DNA of 64,000 nt from DATMQA01 sp035566895 (GTDB lineage Bacteria; Verrucomicrobiota; Verrucomicrobiia; Limisphaerales; UBA8199). Numbering within the stretch: position 1 is the stretch's first letter; every line of letters starts with the position of its first letter. Where the stretch lies: positions 49,082-113,081 of the forward strand of contig DATMQA010000120.1 in assembly GCA_035566895.1 (NCBI GenBank), read 5' to 3'. The notes under the pieces were generated by a model that saw only the letters and a program-made list of their open reading frames with translations, was not told the DNA's origin and searched no databases. The translations under genes were made by a program, and so were the position numbers. Below, one piece after another: positions 1 through 8,807 of this stretch.

Positions 1-1682
1 TTGGCAACACGGCCCGCCTGGCGGCCCAGCGGGTCCTGGTTGACGTCAAGCACTTCGTCATTGGTGAGCAAGTTAAGGGTGAAATCGTCCAACCGGGTCA
101 TGTCGCAGCCGATCAGCAGCGGCGAACACAGCAGGCACCACAAAGAGATGTGCGTGTATTGCTCGTTGGGTGAGAGGCGGGTAGGCCGCACCTTGGCGCT
201 CCAGCCGACATAGCCCACCACCAACATGTCGGGATCATTCCAGTGGCCCGGCCCGGCGAACTTTTCGTGGCCGGCCTGGCCGAACCCGATGCCGGACATG
301 CTCGACCAGGTGTCGCTGATGTCGCCGGTGGTGCGCCAGCAATTGCCGCCGACCTGCGCGCCCCATTCCCAGACATTGCCCATGCCATACTGGCACAAGC
401 TGAAGACGATATCCCGCGGCGCCTTGGCCAGCGCGGCACGCATCACCTGGTAAGGTTCCAGCAACTCCTCATGGTTGGGACGCGGCTTGATTCCGCCGTA
501 GCTGCACCAATCATATTTCAGGTAATCGAAGCCCCATTCAGCATAACGGCGCGCGTCTTGTTCCTCATGTTTATAGCTGCCTTCGTGGCCGGCACAGGTC
601 GTCGGCCCTGGCGAGGAATACAAGCCGATTTTCAGGCCCTTGCCATGAACATAGTCGGCCAGCGCCTTCATGTCCGGGAACTTCGGGTTGGACTGAACGT
701 TGCCCTCCCCATCCCGGCCGGCCTCCCAGCAATCATCGATGTTGATATAGGTCCAGCCGTGATTGATGAGCCCGCTGGCGACCATCGCATCGGCGGCGGC
801 GCGGACATTGGCTTCTTTCACGTCGCAACCAAAGCCGTTCCAACTGTTCCAACCCAGTGGCGGGGTCAGCGCGATGGTATCGCCGCAGACAATTTTGAAT
901 TCACGTTGAGTTGAACCGCTCGCGTTTTTGGCGTGCAGTGTGACCAGGTGAGAGCCTTTCTCCTTGAGGACTCCGGTGATGCGGCCGGTCAGCGGGTCCA
1001 ATTGCAAGCCGGAGGGCAGGTTATCTGCCGCAAAAGCAATCGGACGTTGCCCCGATGCCGGAATCGTGAAGAGGAATGGGGAACCGGGGCGAACACCAAA
1101 AAGTTTGGCGCCATTAATACGCGGCTGGGGCGAAGATTTGGGCGTCAACACGACTGCCGGTTCCCGCGGTGGAGCGAACGCTTGCGGCTTGCCTTCGGTC
1201 ATTACAATTTGCGCGTCCGCCCAGTCGCCGTGGTCATGGTCGATGCCATCACCGGCGTCGCCGACGCTGAGAACAAGCGTTTTTATGCCATGCAAGTCCA
1301 CCGCGACGTGTTTGGCGGGATCGCCGCCGCGCATCACGCCGCTTTCCCAAAGGGTTTTGCCATCGCCAACGACCCTGAAAGTGATGCTGCCGCGGTGCTC
1401 CACTTCGTCATCAGCGCCCACGACAGCCGTAAAGCGTTCGGCTTTTCCGCCGAGGGCAATGCGGAACGTGCTGGTGGCGTGCGTGCCCAGGCCATGCTCG
1501 AACCGCTGCCCACCCAGAAGCAAAGGATGGCCCTCGACGGATTGATTGGCGTGGGGCTGGCCCCATTCCTGTTCGACCTGCTGGAGGTCGAGCGTCTCGA
1601 GGCCAAAGGTCGCTGCGGCGGCGGCGCCCGCAAGCGTGAAAGAAGCCAGTGCCGCAGTGAGAGGTGCTTTTTGGGTTAGCAT
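1..1682 (-). CDS. Secreted alpha-galactosidase, GH27, with NPCBM module (C-terminus outside window)
   Basis: Retaining alpha-galactosidase of glycoside hydrolase family 27, expected to remove terminal alpha-galactose from oligosaccharides outside the cytoplasm. The frame opens at an ATG at 1682 and stays open to the window edge, so about 560 residues are visible and the C-terminus is missing. Domains in order: Ala-rich signal peptide (1-24), NPCBM jelly-roll carbohydrate-binding module (about 25-150), an Ig-like putative-Ig segment (about 200-265), then the TIM barrel beginning at LTPPLGWNSWNGFG (about 272). D391 in YLKYDWC fits the catalytic nucleophile and D454 in RTTGDISD the acid/base; WNDPDML follows. 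The family call is firm; the natural substrate is not shown. It is transcribed away from the next gene. Confidence 0.93.
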   Translation of the reverse strand, partial: MLTQKAPLTAALASFTLAGAAAAATFGLETLDLQQVEQEWGQPHANQSVEGHPLLLGGQRFEHGLGTHATSTFRIALGGKAERFTAVVGADDEVEHRGSITFRVVGDGKTLWESGVMRGGDPAKHVAVDLHGIKTLVLSVGDAGDGIDHDHGDWADAQIVMTEGKPQAFAPPREPAVVLTPKSSPQPRINGAKLFGVRPGSPFLFTIPASGQRPIAFAADNLPSGLQLDPLTGRITGVLKEKGSHLVTLHAKNASGSTQREFKIVCGDTIALTPPLGWNSWNGFGCDVKEANVRAAADAMVASGLINHGWTYINIDDCWEAGRDGEGNVQSNPKFPDMKALADYVHGKGLKIGLYSSPGPTTCAGHEGSYKHEEQDARRYAEWGFDYLKYDWCSYGGIKPRPNHEELLEPYQVMRAALAKAPRDIVFSLCQYGMGNVWEWGAQVGGNCWRTTGDISDTWSSMSGIGFGQAGHEKFAGPGHWNDPDMLVVGYVGWSAKVRPTRLSPNEQYTHISLWCLLCSPLLIGCDMTRLDDFTLNLLTNDEVLDVNQDPLGRQAGRVA

Positions 1683-1755
1683 AAGAATCAAATCAGCTGT
1701 GCGGAGAAGGAAAGTCACATGCAGCCACGAAAGTCAAGGAGGTCCCAAGCTTGCC

Positions 1756-3702
1756 TTACTTTGTCACCTCGACCAGCGCGACTTTGCCATCGAAATCTGT
1801 CGTCAGCACCTGCGTTGCGTTCAAGGGCACGACCGTGTTGAGCACGCCGACGCCGAGCTTATGCTGCCATTGAATGGCGCCGGTTTTGGCATCCAGCGCA
1901 AAGAGCAGGCCGTTTTTGGTGCCGTAAAACACCACGCCACCTTTCTCGGCCAGCATCGCCGAATTGATATCGTAACCGAAATGGGCATTGCACTCCCAAA
2001 GCTTCTCCGGCTGGGAGGACGAGGTGGAAAACGCATAGAAAAAATCATTCATCGCGCGAACGTAAAATCGGCTCCGGTCTTCAGAGAGACCGATGGATTC
2101 ACGCACGACATAATGGCCCGTGCGCCAGAGTTGCGCTCCGGTTTTTGCGTTGAGCGCGGTCATCTGCCGGTCTGGCGCAACGATGAAAACCTTGTCTTTT
2201 GCGGCAATGGGCCAGCAGGCGGCCGGGGAGAGCAACGTGCCCGGGCGGTCGCCCTTCCATTTCCAGGCGAGGGCGCCGGTTTTAGCATCGAGCGCATAGA
2301 GGTGCTGGTCCCACGCGCCGAAAATCACCTTGCCTTGATATACCAGGGGCCGGGTCTCGACAAAGCCGTTCAGGCCTGGGAATTCCCAGGCGAGTTTGCC
2401 CGAAGCGAGTTTCAAGGCGCGGAACTTCCCTTCGCTCGATCCCACATAAACCGTGCCATTCGCAATGCCCGGCGAGGCAACAATCGGCCGGCCGGTGGTA
2501 TAGCGCCAAAGCTCCTTCCCATTGGCGGCTTTGAGGCCATAGATGTTGCCATCGGTGGATGTGACTGCAACAACATCACCGGCGACGGCAGGGGTTGAAT
2601 AGACGGCGTTCTGCGTCTTGAATCGCCACCTCACATCGCCAGTTTTGACACCAAACGCATAGACGATGCCCGAGGCGTCGCCGATGATCACCAGCCCCTT
2701 CCAAAAGGCGGGCGAGCTGGCGATGGTGTAGCCGGTCTGGAAACTCCACCGCTCCTTCACCTCCGGACACCGCGAATTGATTGAAAAATCGGGGCGGGGA
2801 TATCTGTTGGTATCGCTGGCGTAATCATGTTTCTCCAGCACCACTGAGTGCCAGGCGGGTTTGGTCTCCTGACCCGTGACCCGTTCGCAAAAGGTCATGG
2901 TTCCATCTTTGACTTCAACGAGATTGAAGCCGCCGACTTCAGCTCGAGCGCGGAGGTTGGAGCGGCCCATAACTCCAGGCATTCCTTCAAACAGGAGCTT
3001 GTGGTTGGCATGACCGTGCCCGCACAACACCACCTGGGTGTTGTATTGCTTGAGCAGGTCCAAAACGATGTACCAGTTGGCGATCCCGTCATCGAGGGGA
3101 TAATGGGTGATGAAGATGATGGGCTGGTTTTTGTCAGGAAGGTGTTCGAGTGTTTCTTTGAGCCAGTGCACGTCCTGCGGCGCCCAATGGCCATCCGCCA
3201 TTTTCATCACCGGCCCTTCGTGCATCGCGATAAAACGAAACCTGCCGTGCTCGAACACAAACCGGTCCTCACCCCAAAGCCGCGCAAAATCCGTCGCCCC
3301 GGACTCCGACCATTTGGTGTCGTGATTGCCGGGAACCAAATGGAAGGGGATCTTTACTTCGTCAAAAATGCTCTTCGCCAGCCTAAGCTGTTCAAGCGAA
3401 CCGTATTCGGTGATATCGCCCGAGACCACCACGAAGCTCAAACCCGTCATTGAATTGATGTCCCGCACGGTCGCTCGCAGGTCCTGCTCCCCCGTCGAGG
3501 AGCCGACGTGGCTGTCGCTCAGAAAGGCAAAACGGAACGGCTCGGCGCCGTCTGAAAGGGCCGGAGGGAACAGAAGGCAACAAAGGAAAAACCAGCGATT
3601 GAGCAGAACTTTGGCCACGGGTGCAAAAGTAGCGCGCGGGTGGGCGAGTGACCGGGCAAGCGCGCGGGAATCGGGCCTCGAATCTGTGGGGTTTTGCAGC
3701 AT
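1756..3702 (-). CDS. Exported metallophosphoesterase fused to a PQQ-type beta-propeller
   Basis: Two-part protein. The N-terminal half is a calcineurin-like metallophosphoesterase with all the metal-ligand motifs in order: SDSH, GDITEYG, GNHD, a histidine in ITHYP, and GHGHANH. The C-terminal half, from about residue 310, is a BamB/PQQ-like propeller with repeats such as GxVYAFGVKTGDVRW and GKFRALKLASGKLAW; no PQQ ligand set can be asserted. A hydrophobic stretch near RWFFLCCLLF looks like a signal peptide only if translation starts at the GTG at 3618 (residue 29), so the ATG at 3702 may be too early. Substrate unknown; periplasmic location is inferred. It lies 73 bp upstream of the alpha-galactosidase start on the same strand, so co-transcription is possible. 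Confidence 0.88.
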   Translation of the reverse strand: MLQNPTDSRPDSRALARSLAHPRATFAPVAKVLLNRWFFLCCLLFPPALSDGAEPFRFAFLSDSHVGSSTGEQDLRATVRDINSMTGLSFVVVSGDITEYGSLEQLRLAKSIFDEVKIPFHLVPGNHDTKWSESGATDFARLWGEDRFVFEHGRFRFIAMHEGPVMKMADGHWAPQDVHWLKETLEHLPDKNQPIIFITHYPLDDGIANWYIVLDLLKQYNTQVVLCGHGHANHKLLFEGMPGVMGRSNLRARAEVGGFNLVEVKDGTMTFCERVTGQETKPAWHSVVLEKHDYASDTNRYPRPDFSINSRCPEVKERWSFQTGYTIASSPAFWKGLVIIGDASGIVYAFGVKTGDVRWRFKTQNAVYSTPAVAGDVVAVTSTDGNIYGLKAANGKELWRYTTGRPIVASPGIANGTVYVGSSEGKFRALKLASGKLAWEFPGLNGFVETRPLVYQGKVIFGAWDQHLYALDAKTGALAWKWKGDRPGTLLSPAACWPIAAKDKVFIVAPDRQMTALNAKTGAQLWRTGHYVVRESIGLSEDRSRFYVRAMNDFFYAFSTSSSQPEKLWECNAHFGYDINSAMLAEKGGVVFYGTKNGLLFALDAKTGAIQWQHKLGVGVLNTVVPLNATQVLTTDFDGKVALVEVTK

Positions 3703-3919
3703 GGGGAGATTGTCAGCTATGCCGCCGTAAAGTCAATCAATAACGGACAGGGTTAACCAAAGAGCGACCCATCCTCCAACCCGGAATTGAACAGCGAAGA
3801 AGGAAGACGCGAAGAATAAAATGGCCACAAAAGCACGAGAAGGCACAAGAACATTTCAGATCTTGCGGAGCTGTTGCGGAACTTGCCCTGTATTGGTCCG
3901 GAAGGTAAGCTTTGCGCCA

Positions 3920-4846
3920 ATGTCCGATCCGTATCACCAACTTCTCGACGCCACGATTCAGCATCTCCAGGGCCTCAAAGCGCACGGGGTCCGTTTCGTC
4001 ACCGTTTCGACCGAGATTTTGACTGGCTTGAGCCAGGGGCGAGAGACGGTTTCTCGCAAAAGCTCAGAAACCCCGGTCCAAAGCCTTGCTGCAAAGCCAA
4101 CCGCTTCGGCGGCAGTCCCCATGTCCAAACCTGCGCTGTCGAAAGGGACCACCGAGCAGGCGCCGCTCCTCTCACTGCCCGGGGAGGCGCCCGCTCCGGC
4201 GGCTGGACCTGAGCTGAGCGCCGAAGCCAAAGCGGCCGCCTTTGCCGAATTGCGCCAGCGAGCCATGGTTTGCGTTAAATGCGAGCACCTGGCAGCGGCC
4301 CGCAAGAATGTTGTTTTTGGCGTGGGCAATATCAACGCCCAGCTAATGTTTGTGGGGGAAGCACCGGGAGCCGACGAAGATAGGCAAGGTGAGCCCTTTG
4401 TCGGCCGGGCCGGGGAGTTGCTCACCAAAATCATTCAAACGCTGGGCCTGAGCCGCGACACGGTCTATATCGCCAACATCTTAAAGTGTCGGCCGGATAC
4501 GCCGGGCCAGGCAAGCGGAAATCGGAAGCCGACGCCCGAGGAAATGCAAACCTGCATTCCGTATTTGCACGAACAGATCGATTTGATTCGGCCGAAGGTG
4601 CTGGTGGCCCTTGGCGGTACGGCGGTGGAGGGACTCCTGGGAAAAACCGCCGGCATCACCCGGTTGCGCGGCCACTGGCAAACCTACCGCGGCATTCCCT
4701 TGATGCCGACTTATCATCCGGCTTACCTGCTGCGTAACCAGGCCCCGAGTGAGAAACGCCGTGTGTGGGAAGACATGCTCCAGGTGATGGAGAAGCTTGG
4801 GATGCCGATTAGCGAACGGCAACGTGGCTATTTTCAAAAAGGATGA
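3920..4846 (+). CDS. Uracil-DNA glycosylase, family 4 (4Fe-4S)
   Basis: Removes uracil from DNA as the first step of base-excision repair. The iron-sulfur family-4 type is shown by four cysteines in the expected order (C118 and C121 in CVKCEHL, C190 in LKCRP, C212 in TCIPYL), the motif-A loop GEAPGADED near 146 and the motif-B histidine H266 in YHPAYLL. The first 100 or so residues are a low-complexity Pro/Ala/Ser linker that is unconserved in the family, giving 308 residues against about 200 for the core. The ATG at 3920 (MSDPYHQL) is preferred to an in-frame ATG at 3821 because the extra segment has no family support. The gene precedes a Ppx/GppA gene on the same strand. Confidence 0.92.
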   Translation: MSDPYHQLLDATIQHLQGLKAHGVRFVTVSTEILTGLSQGRETVSRKSSETPVQSLAAKPTASAAVPMSKPALSKGTTEQAPLLSLPGEAPAPAAGPELSAEAKAAAFAELRQRAMVCVKCEHLAAARKNVVFGVGNINAQLMFVGEAPGADEDRQGEPFVGRAGELLTKIIQTLGLSRDTVYIANILKCRPDTPGQASGNRKPTPEEMQTCIPYLHEQIDLIRPKVLVALGGTAVEGLLGKTAGITRLRGHWQTYRGIPLMPTYHPAYLLRNQAPSEKRRVWEDMLQVMEKLGMPISERQRGYFQKG

Positions 4847-4947
4847 TGGCTGGTGGATGATGGATGATGGACCACTCTCGATGCCTGCGGCCTCGGTGCC
4901 GTTTTCTGCTTGGGCCTCGCACGGGATCGCCCTAAATTCTGCGCCGC

Positions 4948-5919
4948 ATGGAAGCTGTCCGCCGCGCGGTGATTGACGTCGGCACCAACTCGATCAAGTT
5001 GCTGGTGGCGGATATTGCCGGCCGGCAGGTGGACCCCGTTTGCGAGGAGAGCCAGCAGACCCGGCTCGGGGAAGGCTTTTACGACACGCATCGGTTGCAA
5101 CCCGGGCCGATTGCGAAAACCGGCCGGGCGGTGGCCGATTTTGCCGCGAAGGCGCGCGAGCACAAGGCTGCGGCTGTGCGCGTCATCGCCACCAGCGCGG
5201 CACGCGACGCGGTCAATGCCGCCGAACTCACCAGCGCCATCGAGCAGGCCAGCGGGCTAAAAGTCGAAATCATTTCCGGCGACCAGGAGGCGGACTGGGT
5301 GTTTCAGGGAGTGACGACCGATCCGGCGCTGGCACGCGAGCCCTTGCTGTTGCTGGATGTGGGCGGGGGCAGCACCGAATTTATCCTAGGCCAGGGAGCG
5401 GAGAAGCATTTTCGAAAAAGTTTTCCCCTGGGCACGGTGCGGCTGCTGGCAAAGTTGTCGCCCGGCGACCCGCCTAAGCCGGAGGAATTAACCACGTGCC
5501 GCCAATGGGTGCGGGAGTTTCTGCAGACGAAGGTGAAACCCAGTTTAGACACCGCCATTCAACGGGAGGTGAAACGACACGCGAACCAGGGGCATGCGCA
5601 ATTGGTCGGCACCGGGGGCACGGCAAGTATTTTGGGTGGGATGGAGGCTAAGCTCGATAGTTTCGACCGGCAACGGCTGGAAGCAACGCGGCTGAGCCTT
5701 GAACGGGTGCGGTGGCAGGTTGAGCGGCTCTGGAGCCTCCCGCTTGAAAAGCGGAAGGAAATCACCGGCCTGCCGCCCAATCGCGCCGATGTCATCCTGA
5801 CCGGCGCGGTCATTTACGAAGGAGTGCTGGAGGAATTCGGGTTTGGTGAACTGCGCATCAGCACTCGCGGGCTAAGGTTCGCGGCGGTGATGGCGGACGG
5901 AGGGAAGGAATCGGAGTGA
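4948..5919 (+). CDS. Ppx/GppA family phosphatase
   Basis: Member of the exopolyphosphatase/guanosine pentaphosphate phosphohydrolase family (ASKHA fold), acting on polyphosphate or pppGpp in the cytoplasm. Visible motifs are the phosphate-1 loop IDVGTNSIKLL at the N-terminus, ATSAARDA, the phosphate-2 loop LLDVGGGSTEF (about 133) and the GTGGTAS adenosine-type motif. At 323 residues it is the short, two-domain form lacking the HD-like C-terminal domain of E. coli Ppx (about 510), so it resembles the Aquifex/Ppx2 type. Which substrate it prefers cannot be read from sequence. Its TGA overlaps a possible GTG start of the next frame. Confidence 0.9.
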   Translation: MEAVRRAVIDVGTNSIKLLVADIAGRQVDPVCEESQQTRLGEGFYDTHRLQPGPIAKTGRAVADFAAKAREHKAAAVRVIATSAARDAVNAAELTSAIEQASGLKVEIISGDQEADWVFQGVTTDPALAREPLLLLDVGGGSTEFILGQGAEKHFRKSFPLGTVRLLAKLSPGDPPKPEELTTCRQWVREFLQTKVKPSLDTAIQREVKRHANQGHAQLVGTGGTASILGGMEAKLDSFDRQRLEATRLSLERVRWQVERLWSLPLEKRKEITGLPPNRADVILTGAVIYEGVLEEFGFGELRISTRGLRFAAVMADGGKESE

Positions 5920-6014
5920 CGTCGCCCGCCGTCACTGACGGCCCGGCACTTGCATGGCAGTCGATAGCGGTTACAGTGCGTCAGGTTGGGCGGCATCGGG
6001 GCGTTTCGACCTGC

Positions 6015-6977
6015 ATGAAACGTCTTCACCTAATCGAAATTGAAGACCAGGATTGGTGCCCACGCTCGATTCGGGACGCGGTCACTGATTGCCTTCAATT
6101 TTCATTGGCCACAACGAAGCCCTACGCGGCGATAATCCCGGTTCTGGTTACCGCGCTTCAGCGCACCGGCACACGCCGCATCCTTGACTTGTGTTCGGGC
6201 GCGGGCGGGCCGTGGGTTTGGCTGCATCCTGCCCTGGTCGAGATGGGAGTGAATGTGTCGGTTTGCCTGACTGACAAATACCCAAACCTGGAGGGAATTG
6301 GCCGGGCGAACCGCTCGACCAATCAGGCCATCAGCTATCGTCCTCAACCCGTGGACGCGACGCAAGTTCCCGGCGACCTGACCGGATTCCGGACGATGTT
6401 CACTGGTTTCCATCATCTCGGCCCTGAGCAGGCATGCGCAGTGCTCGCCGATGCCGTTCGCAAGCGCCAGGGAATCGGAGTTTTTGAGGCCACGCAGCGT
6501 CGCCCCTTGGCGCTGCTTCTTATGCTGCTGGCACCGGTCATCGTGCTGGCTGTGACCCCGTTCATTCGACCGTTTCGCTGGTCAAGGTTGTTCTGGACCT
6601 ACCTGCTTCCGGTGGTGCCGCTGGTGACGCTATTCGACGCTCTGGTCTCGTGTTTGCGGACGTACAGCATCCAGGAGTTGCACGGCCTCACCACAAGACT
6701 GGGCACGAACGATTACCAATGGAACATCGGCACAGTGAAAGGCAGAATGACACCGATCCCGATTACCTACCTGGTTGGAGTGCCGATTGAAACAGGTTTG
6801 CCGCACACTTTGTCGAATCGGGCCGTGGCGGGCCATTTGGGACAAGGTGAACCGACAAAGTACGCGATAAAGGTCGAAAAAGCGTTTCGTGGGGAAGTTT
6901 ACTTGAGCACGGTGGTGCGTTCGCGCAGCCAGGCGAGGTCGGGGTTGCCGGGCGAGGGTTCGTCGTGGCGGTGGTAG
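6015..6977 (+). CDS. SAM-dependent methyltransferase-like protein with membrane segments
   Basis: The N-terminal part has a class I SAM-methyltransferase glycine-rich motif, ILDLCSGAGGP, followed by an acidic strand end in CLTDKYPN. The middle (about 158-225) contains two strongly hydrophobic stretches, LALLLMLLAPVIVLAV and YLLPVVPLVTLF, so the protein is probably membrane-associated. The substrate is unknown. The ATG at 6015 (MKRLHLIEIEDQDW) is preferred; an overlapping GTG at 5916 would allow coupling to the upstream phosphatase gene but adds an unconvincing leader. The last 26 codons run antisense into the convergent pseudopilin gene. Confidence 0.72.
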   Translation: MKRLHLIEIEDQDWCPRSIRDAVTDCLQFSLATTKPYAAIIPVLVTALQRTGTRRILDLCSGAGGPWVWLHPALVEMGVNVSVCLTDKYPNLEGIGRANRSTNQAISYRPQPVDATQVPGDLTGFRTMFTGFHHLGPEQACAVLADAVRKRQGIGVFEATQRRPLALLLMLLAPVIVLAVTPFIRPFRWSRLFWTYLLPVVPLVTLFDALVSCLRTYSIQELHGLTTRLGTNDYQWNIGTVKGRMTPIPITYLVGVPIETGLPHTLSNRAVAGHLGQGEPTKYAIKVEKAFRGEVYLSTVVRSRSQARSGLPGEGSSWRW

Positions 6978-7699
6978 TCTGAGGACAAAGCCCGAATGGT
7001 CCGCTGATCCATCCAGCGGTGGCGCTCGACGTGTCCATCGGCAAACGCGAGCACCCCGCCGCGATTATGGGAGCTGTTCGGGAAATTGAAAAAGCTGTCC
7101 TTAGTCATGTACATCCCGAAATACGGCCAGCAGATGCTGTCCGGGTTCACGTCGATGAAGGTAAAAGTGCCCTGGGGCATTTTCGCGCTGAGCTGCGAAT
7201 ACTTGGTGAAAATTTTGTAAGCGGTGGACATGCGCGTGTCCCACGCGCCGAGCCAGCCCAAGTACGCATTGAGCGAATAGCTCCGGATTTTTGGGTAAGA
7301 TAAGGTGAACACTTTAACGGTGCCTCGATCACTTGGGCAGACATAGACCTTGGTGTTCTGCAAGTAGTTGGCGAAGAGCGCGAAGCCGGGATCCAGGAGG
7401 TAAGTGGTATTGGTGTTGTCCTGGAGGTTATAAAAAGCGCCCTGGACCCAAAACCTGGTAACGGTGTCCGGCGGGTCATGCATGCCGTTGGACACGAGGG
7501 AATCGTTATTGTCCGTTGCGTACATGGTCCACACCATCGCCAACTGTTTCTGGTTATTGGTGCATTGGATGCGCTTGGCGGCATCCTTTCCTTTTGCCAG
7601 GGCCGGCAAAAGCATCGCGGCCAGAATGGCAATAACGGCAATCACGACCAACAACTCGATCAGAGTAAAGCCCCGACAGCCTGAATTCGGCCTGCGCAT
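6899..7699 (-). CDS. Type II pseudopilin-like secreted protein (prepilin N-terminal domain)
   Basis: Begins with a type IV prepilin signal: basic leader ending GCRG, then FTLIELLVVIAVIAI with the conserved Glu at +5, cleaved and N-methylated by prepilin peptidase. The C-terminal domain carries a VLAFADGHVERH motif (H-x-DG type) and a conserved YVCPSDR segment typical of the large DUF1559-like paralogous families of Planctomycetes and Verrucomicrobia. Function is unknown; an extracellular or pseudopilus role is inferred. The ATG at 7699 (MRRPNSGCRG) gives a normal short leader and is preferred over one at 7816. It is divergent from a paralogue starting at 7853. Confidence 0.88.
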   Translation of the reverse strand: MRRPNSGCRGFTLIELLVVIAVIAILAAMLLPALAKGKDAAKRIQCTNNQKQLAMVWTMYATDNNDSLVSNGMHDPPDTVTRFWVQGAFYNLQDNTNTTYLLDPGFALFANYLQNTKVYVCPSDRGTVKVFTLSYPKIRSYSLNAYLGWLGAWDTRMSTAYKIFTKYSQLSAKMPQGTFTFIDVNPDSICWPYFGMYMTKDSFFNFPNSSHNRGGVLAFADGHVERHRWMDQRTIRALSSDYHRHDEPSPGNPDLAWLRERTTVLK

Positions 7700-7852
7700 A
7701 AGGTCTTTGGAAAGGCGTTTTGAAACTTTATCATACGTCGGCGCGCTTAACAAACGGTTTCGACCTGAAAGACCTGAAACGGGCGCATCTGCGGTACTGT
7801 GCGGTGAAATGCACACTTCCCTTTGGCGGCAGGCCTGATATATTTCTTGACC

Positions 7853-8719
7853 ATGACAGGGTATCGCGGACGGTTACCCGGCACGGGTTTCGCAACAGGC
7901 ACGAAACCGGCCCTTTATCCAGCTTTCACGCTGATCGAACTTCTGGTGGTGATCGCGATCATTGCGATACTGGCGGCGATGTTGTTGCCGGCTCTCTCGA
8001 AAGCCAAGGAGACGGCCTTGCGCACCGCGTGCGTGAACAACGAGAAGCAATTGATCCTGACCTGGGCACTCTATTCCACGGACAACCGGGAAACACTCGT
8101 GCCGAACGGCGGCGGACCTGTCAAAGGCAGCGCCTATCTTTGGGTCCAGGGGAGCAATCATGGCGATCCCACCACGCTGGAGAATGATCAATATCTCGTG
8201 GGCACCACTTATGCGTTGTTTTCACCGTACATCAAATCCGTGCAGACCTACAAGTGCCCTTCCGATCGGTCTAATTGGCCAGTGTGGTCGACCGGTGGAA
8301 AAAACGCGCCCGAGCTGCGGAGCTACGACATGAACAGTTATGTGGCAACTCCAAGCGCTAATGTGGAGTCGCCGCTGCAACTGAATCCTTTCTACCGGGA
8401 TTATATGAAGACGGCCGAGCTGGCCGCCGATTTCCCGGCCAACCACTTTGTTTTCATCGATGTCAACCCTGCCAGCATTTGCACTCCGGCATTTGGAATT
8501 GATATGACCGGGGACGATTTCATTCATTACCCATCCACTTTACACCTGGGGCTGGGGGTATTGTCTTTCGCGGACAACCATGCCGAATCCCACAAGTGGC
8601 TGGATCCCAGGACCAAGAAAAACCTTGCGGGTGGAGCGCAGTATATTCCTCATAACGATCCGTCGCCGAACAACCACGATCTATATTGGATTCGCGAACG
8701 GGCGACCTCGAAGAAATGA
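7853..8719 (+). CDS. Type II pseudopilin-like secreted protein, paralogue of the preceding gene
   Basis: Same architecture as its divergent neighbour: prepilin segment AFTLIELLVVIAIIAILAAM with Glu +5, then a globular domain with YKCPSDRSNW, FVFIDVNPASIC and VLSFADNHAESHKW, closing with the same WIRERA ending found in the neighbour as WLRERT. In the H-x-DG signature Asp-Gly is replaced by Asp-Asn (ADNH). The leader before the cleavage site is unusually long (about 25 residues) even from the ATG at 7853; an ATG at 7823 would lengthen it further. Role unknown; secretion through a type II or IV pilus-like system is inferred from the family. Confidence 0.86.
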   Translation: MTGYRGRLPGTGFATGTKPALYPAFTLIELLVVIAIIAILAAMLLPALSKAKETALRTACVNNEKQLILTWALYSTDNRETLVPNGGGPVKGSAYLWVQGSNHGDPTTLENDQYLVGTTYALFSPYIKSVQTYKCPSDRSNWPVWSTGGKNAPELRSYDMNSYVATPSANVESPLQLNPFYRDYMKTAELAADFPANHFVFIDVNPASICTPAFGIDMTGDDFIHYPSTLHLGLGVLSFADNHAESHKWLDPRTKKNLAGGAQYIPHNDPSPNNHDLYWIRERATSKK

Positions 8720-8751
8720 GCGAGGTGGCAAGACCTCGATGAAGATGCGCC

Positions 8752-8774
8752 GGCCCGGTATTGCTGGACCGGCC
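8752..8774. terminator. Stem-loop between convergent genes, possible shared terminator
   Basis: GGCCCGGT and ACCGGCC flank an 8-nt loop, giving a GC-rich hairpin 33 bp after the pseudopilin stop and 34 bp after the DAHP synthase stop on the other strand. There is no long T tract on either side, so factor-independent termination is uncertain. Confidence 0.35.
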
Positions 8775-8807
8775 CGATTGTCGTTTCCCATCCGTTATGC
8801 TTTTCGG

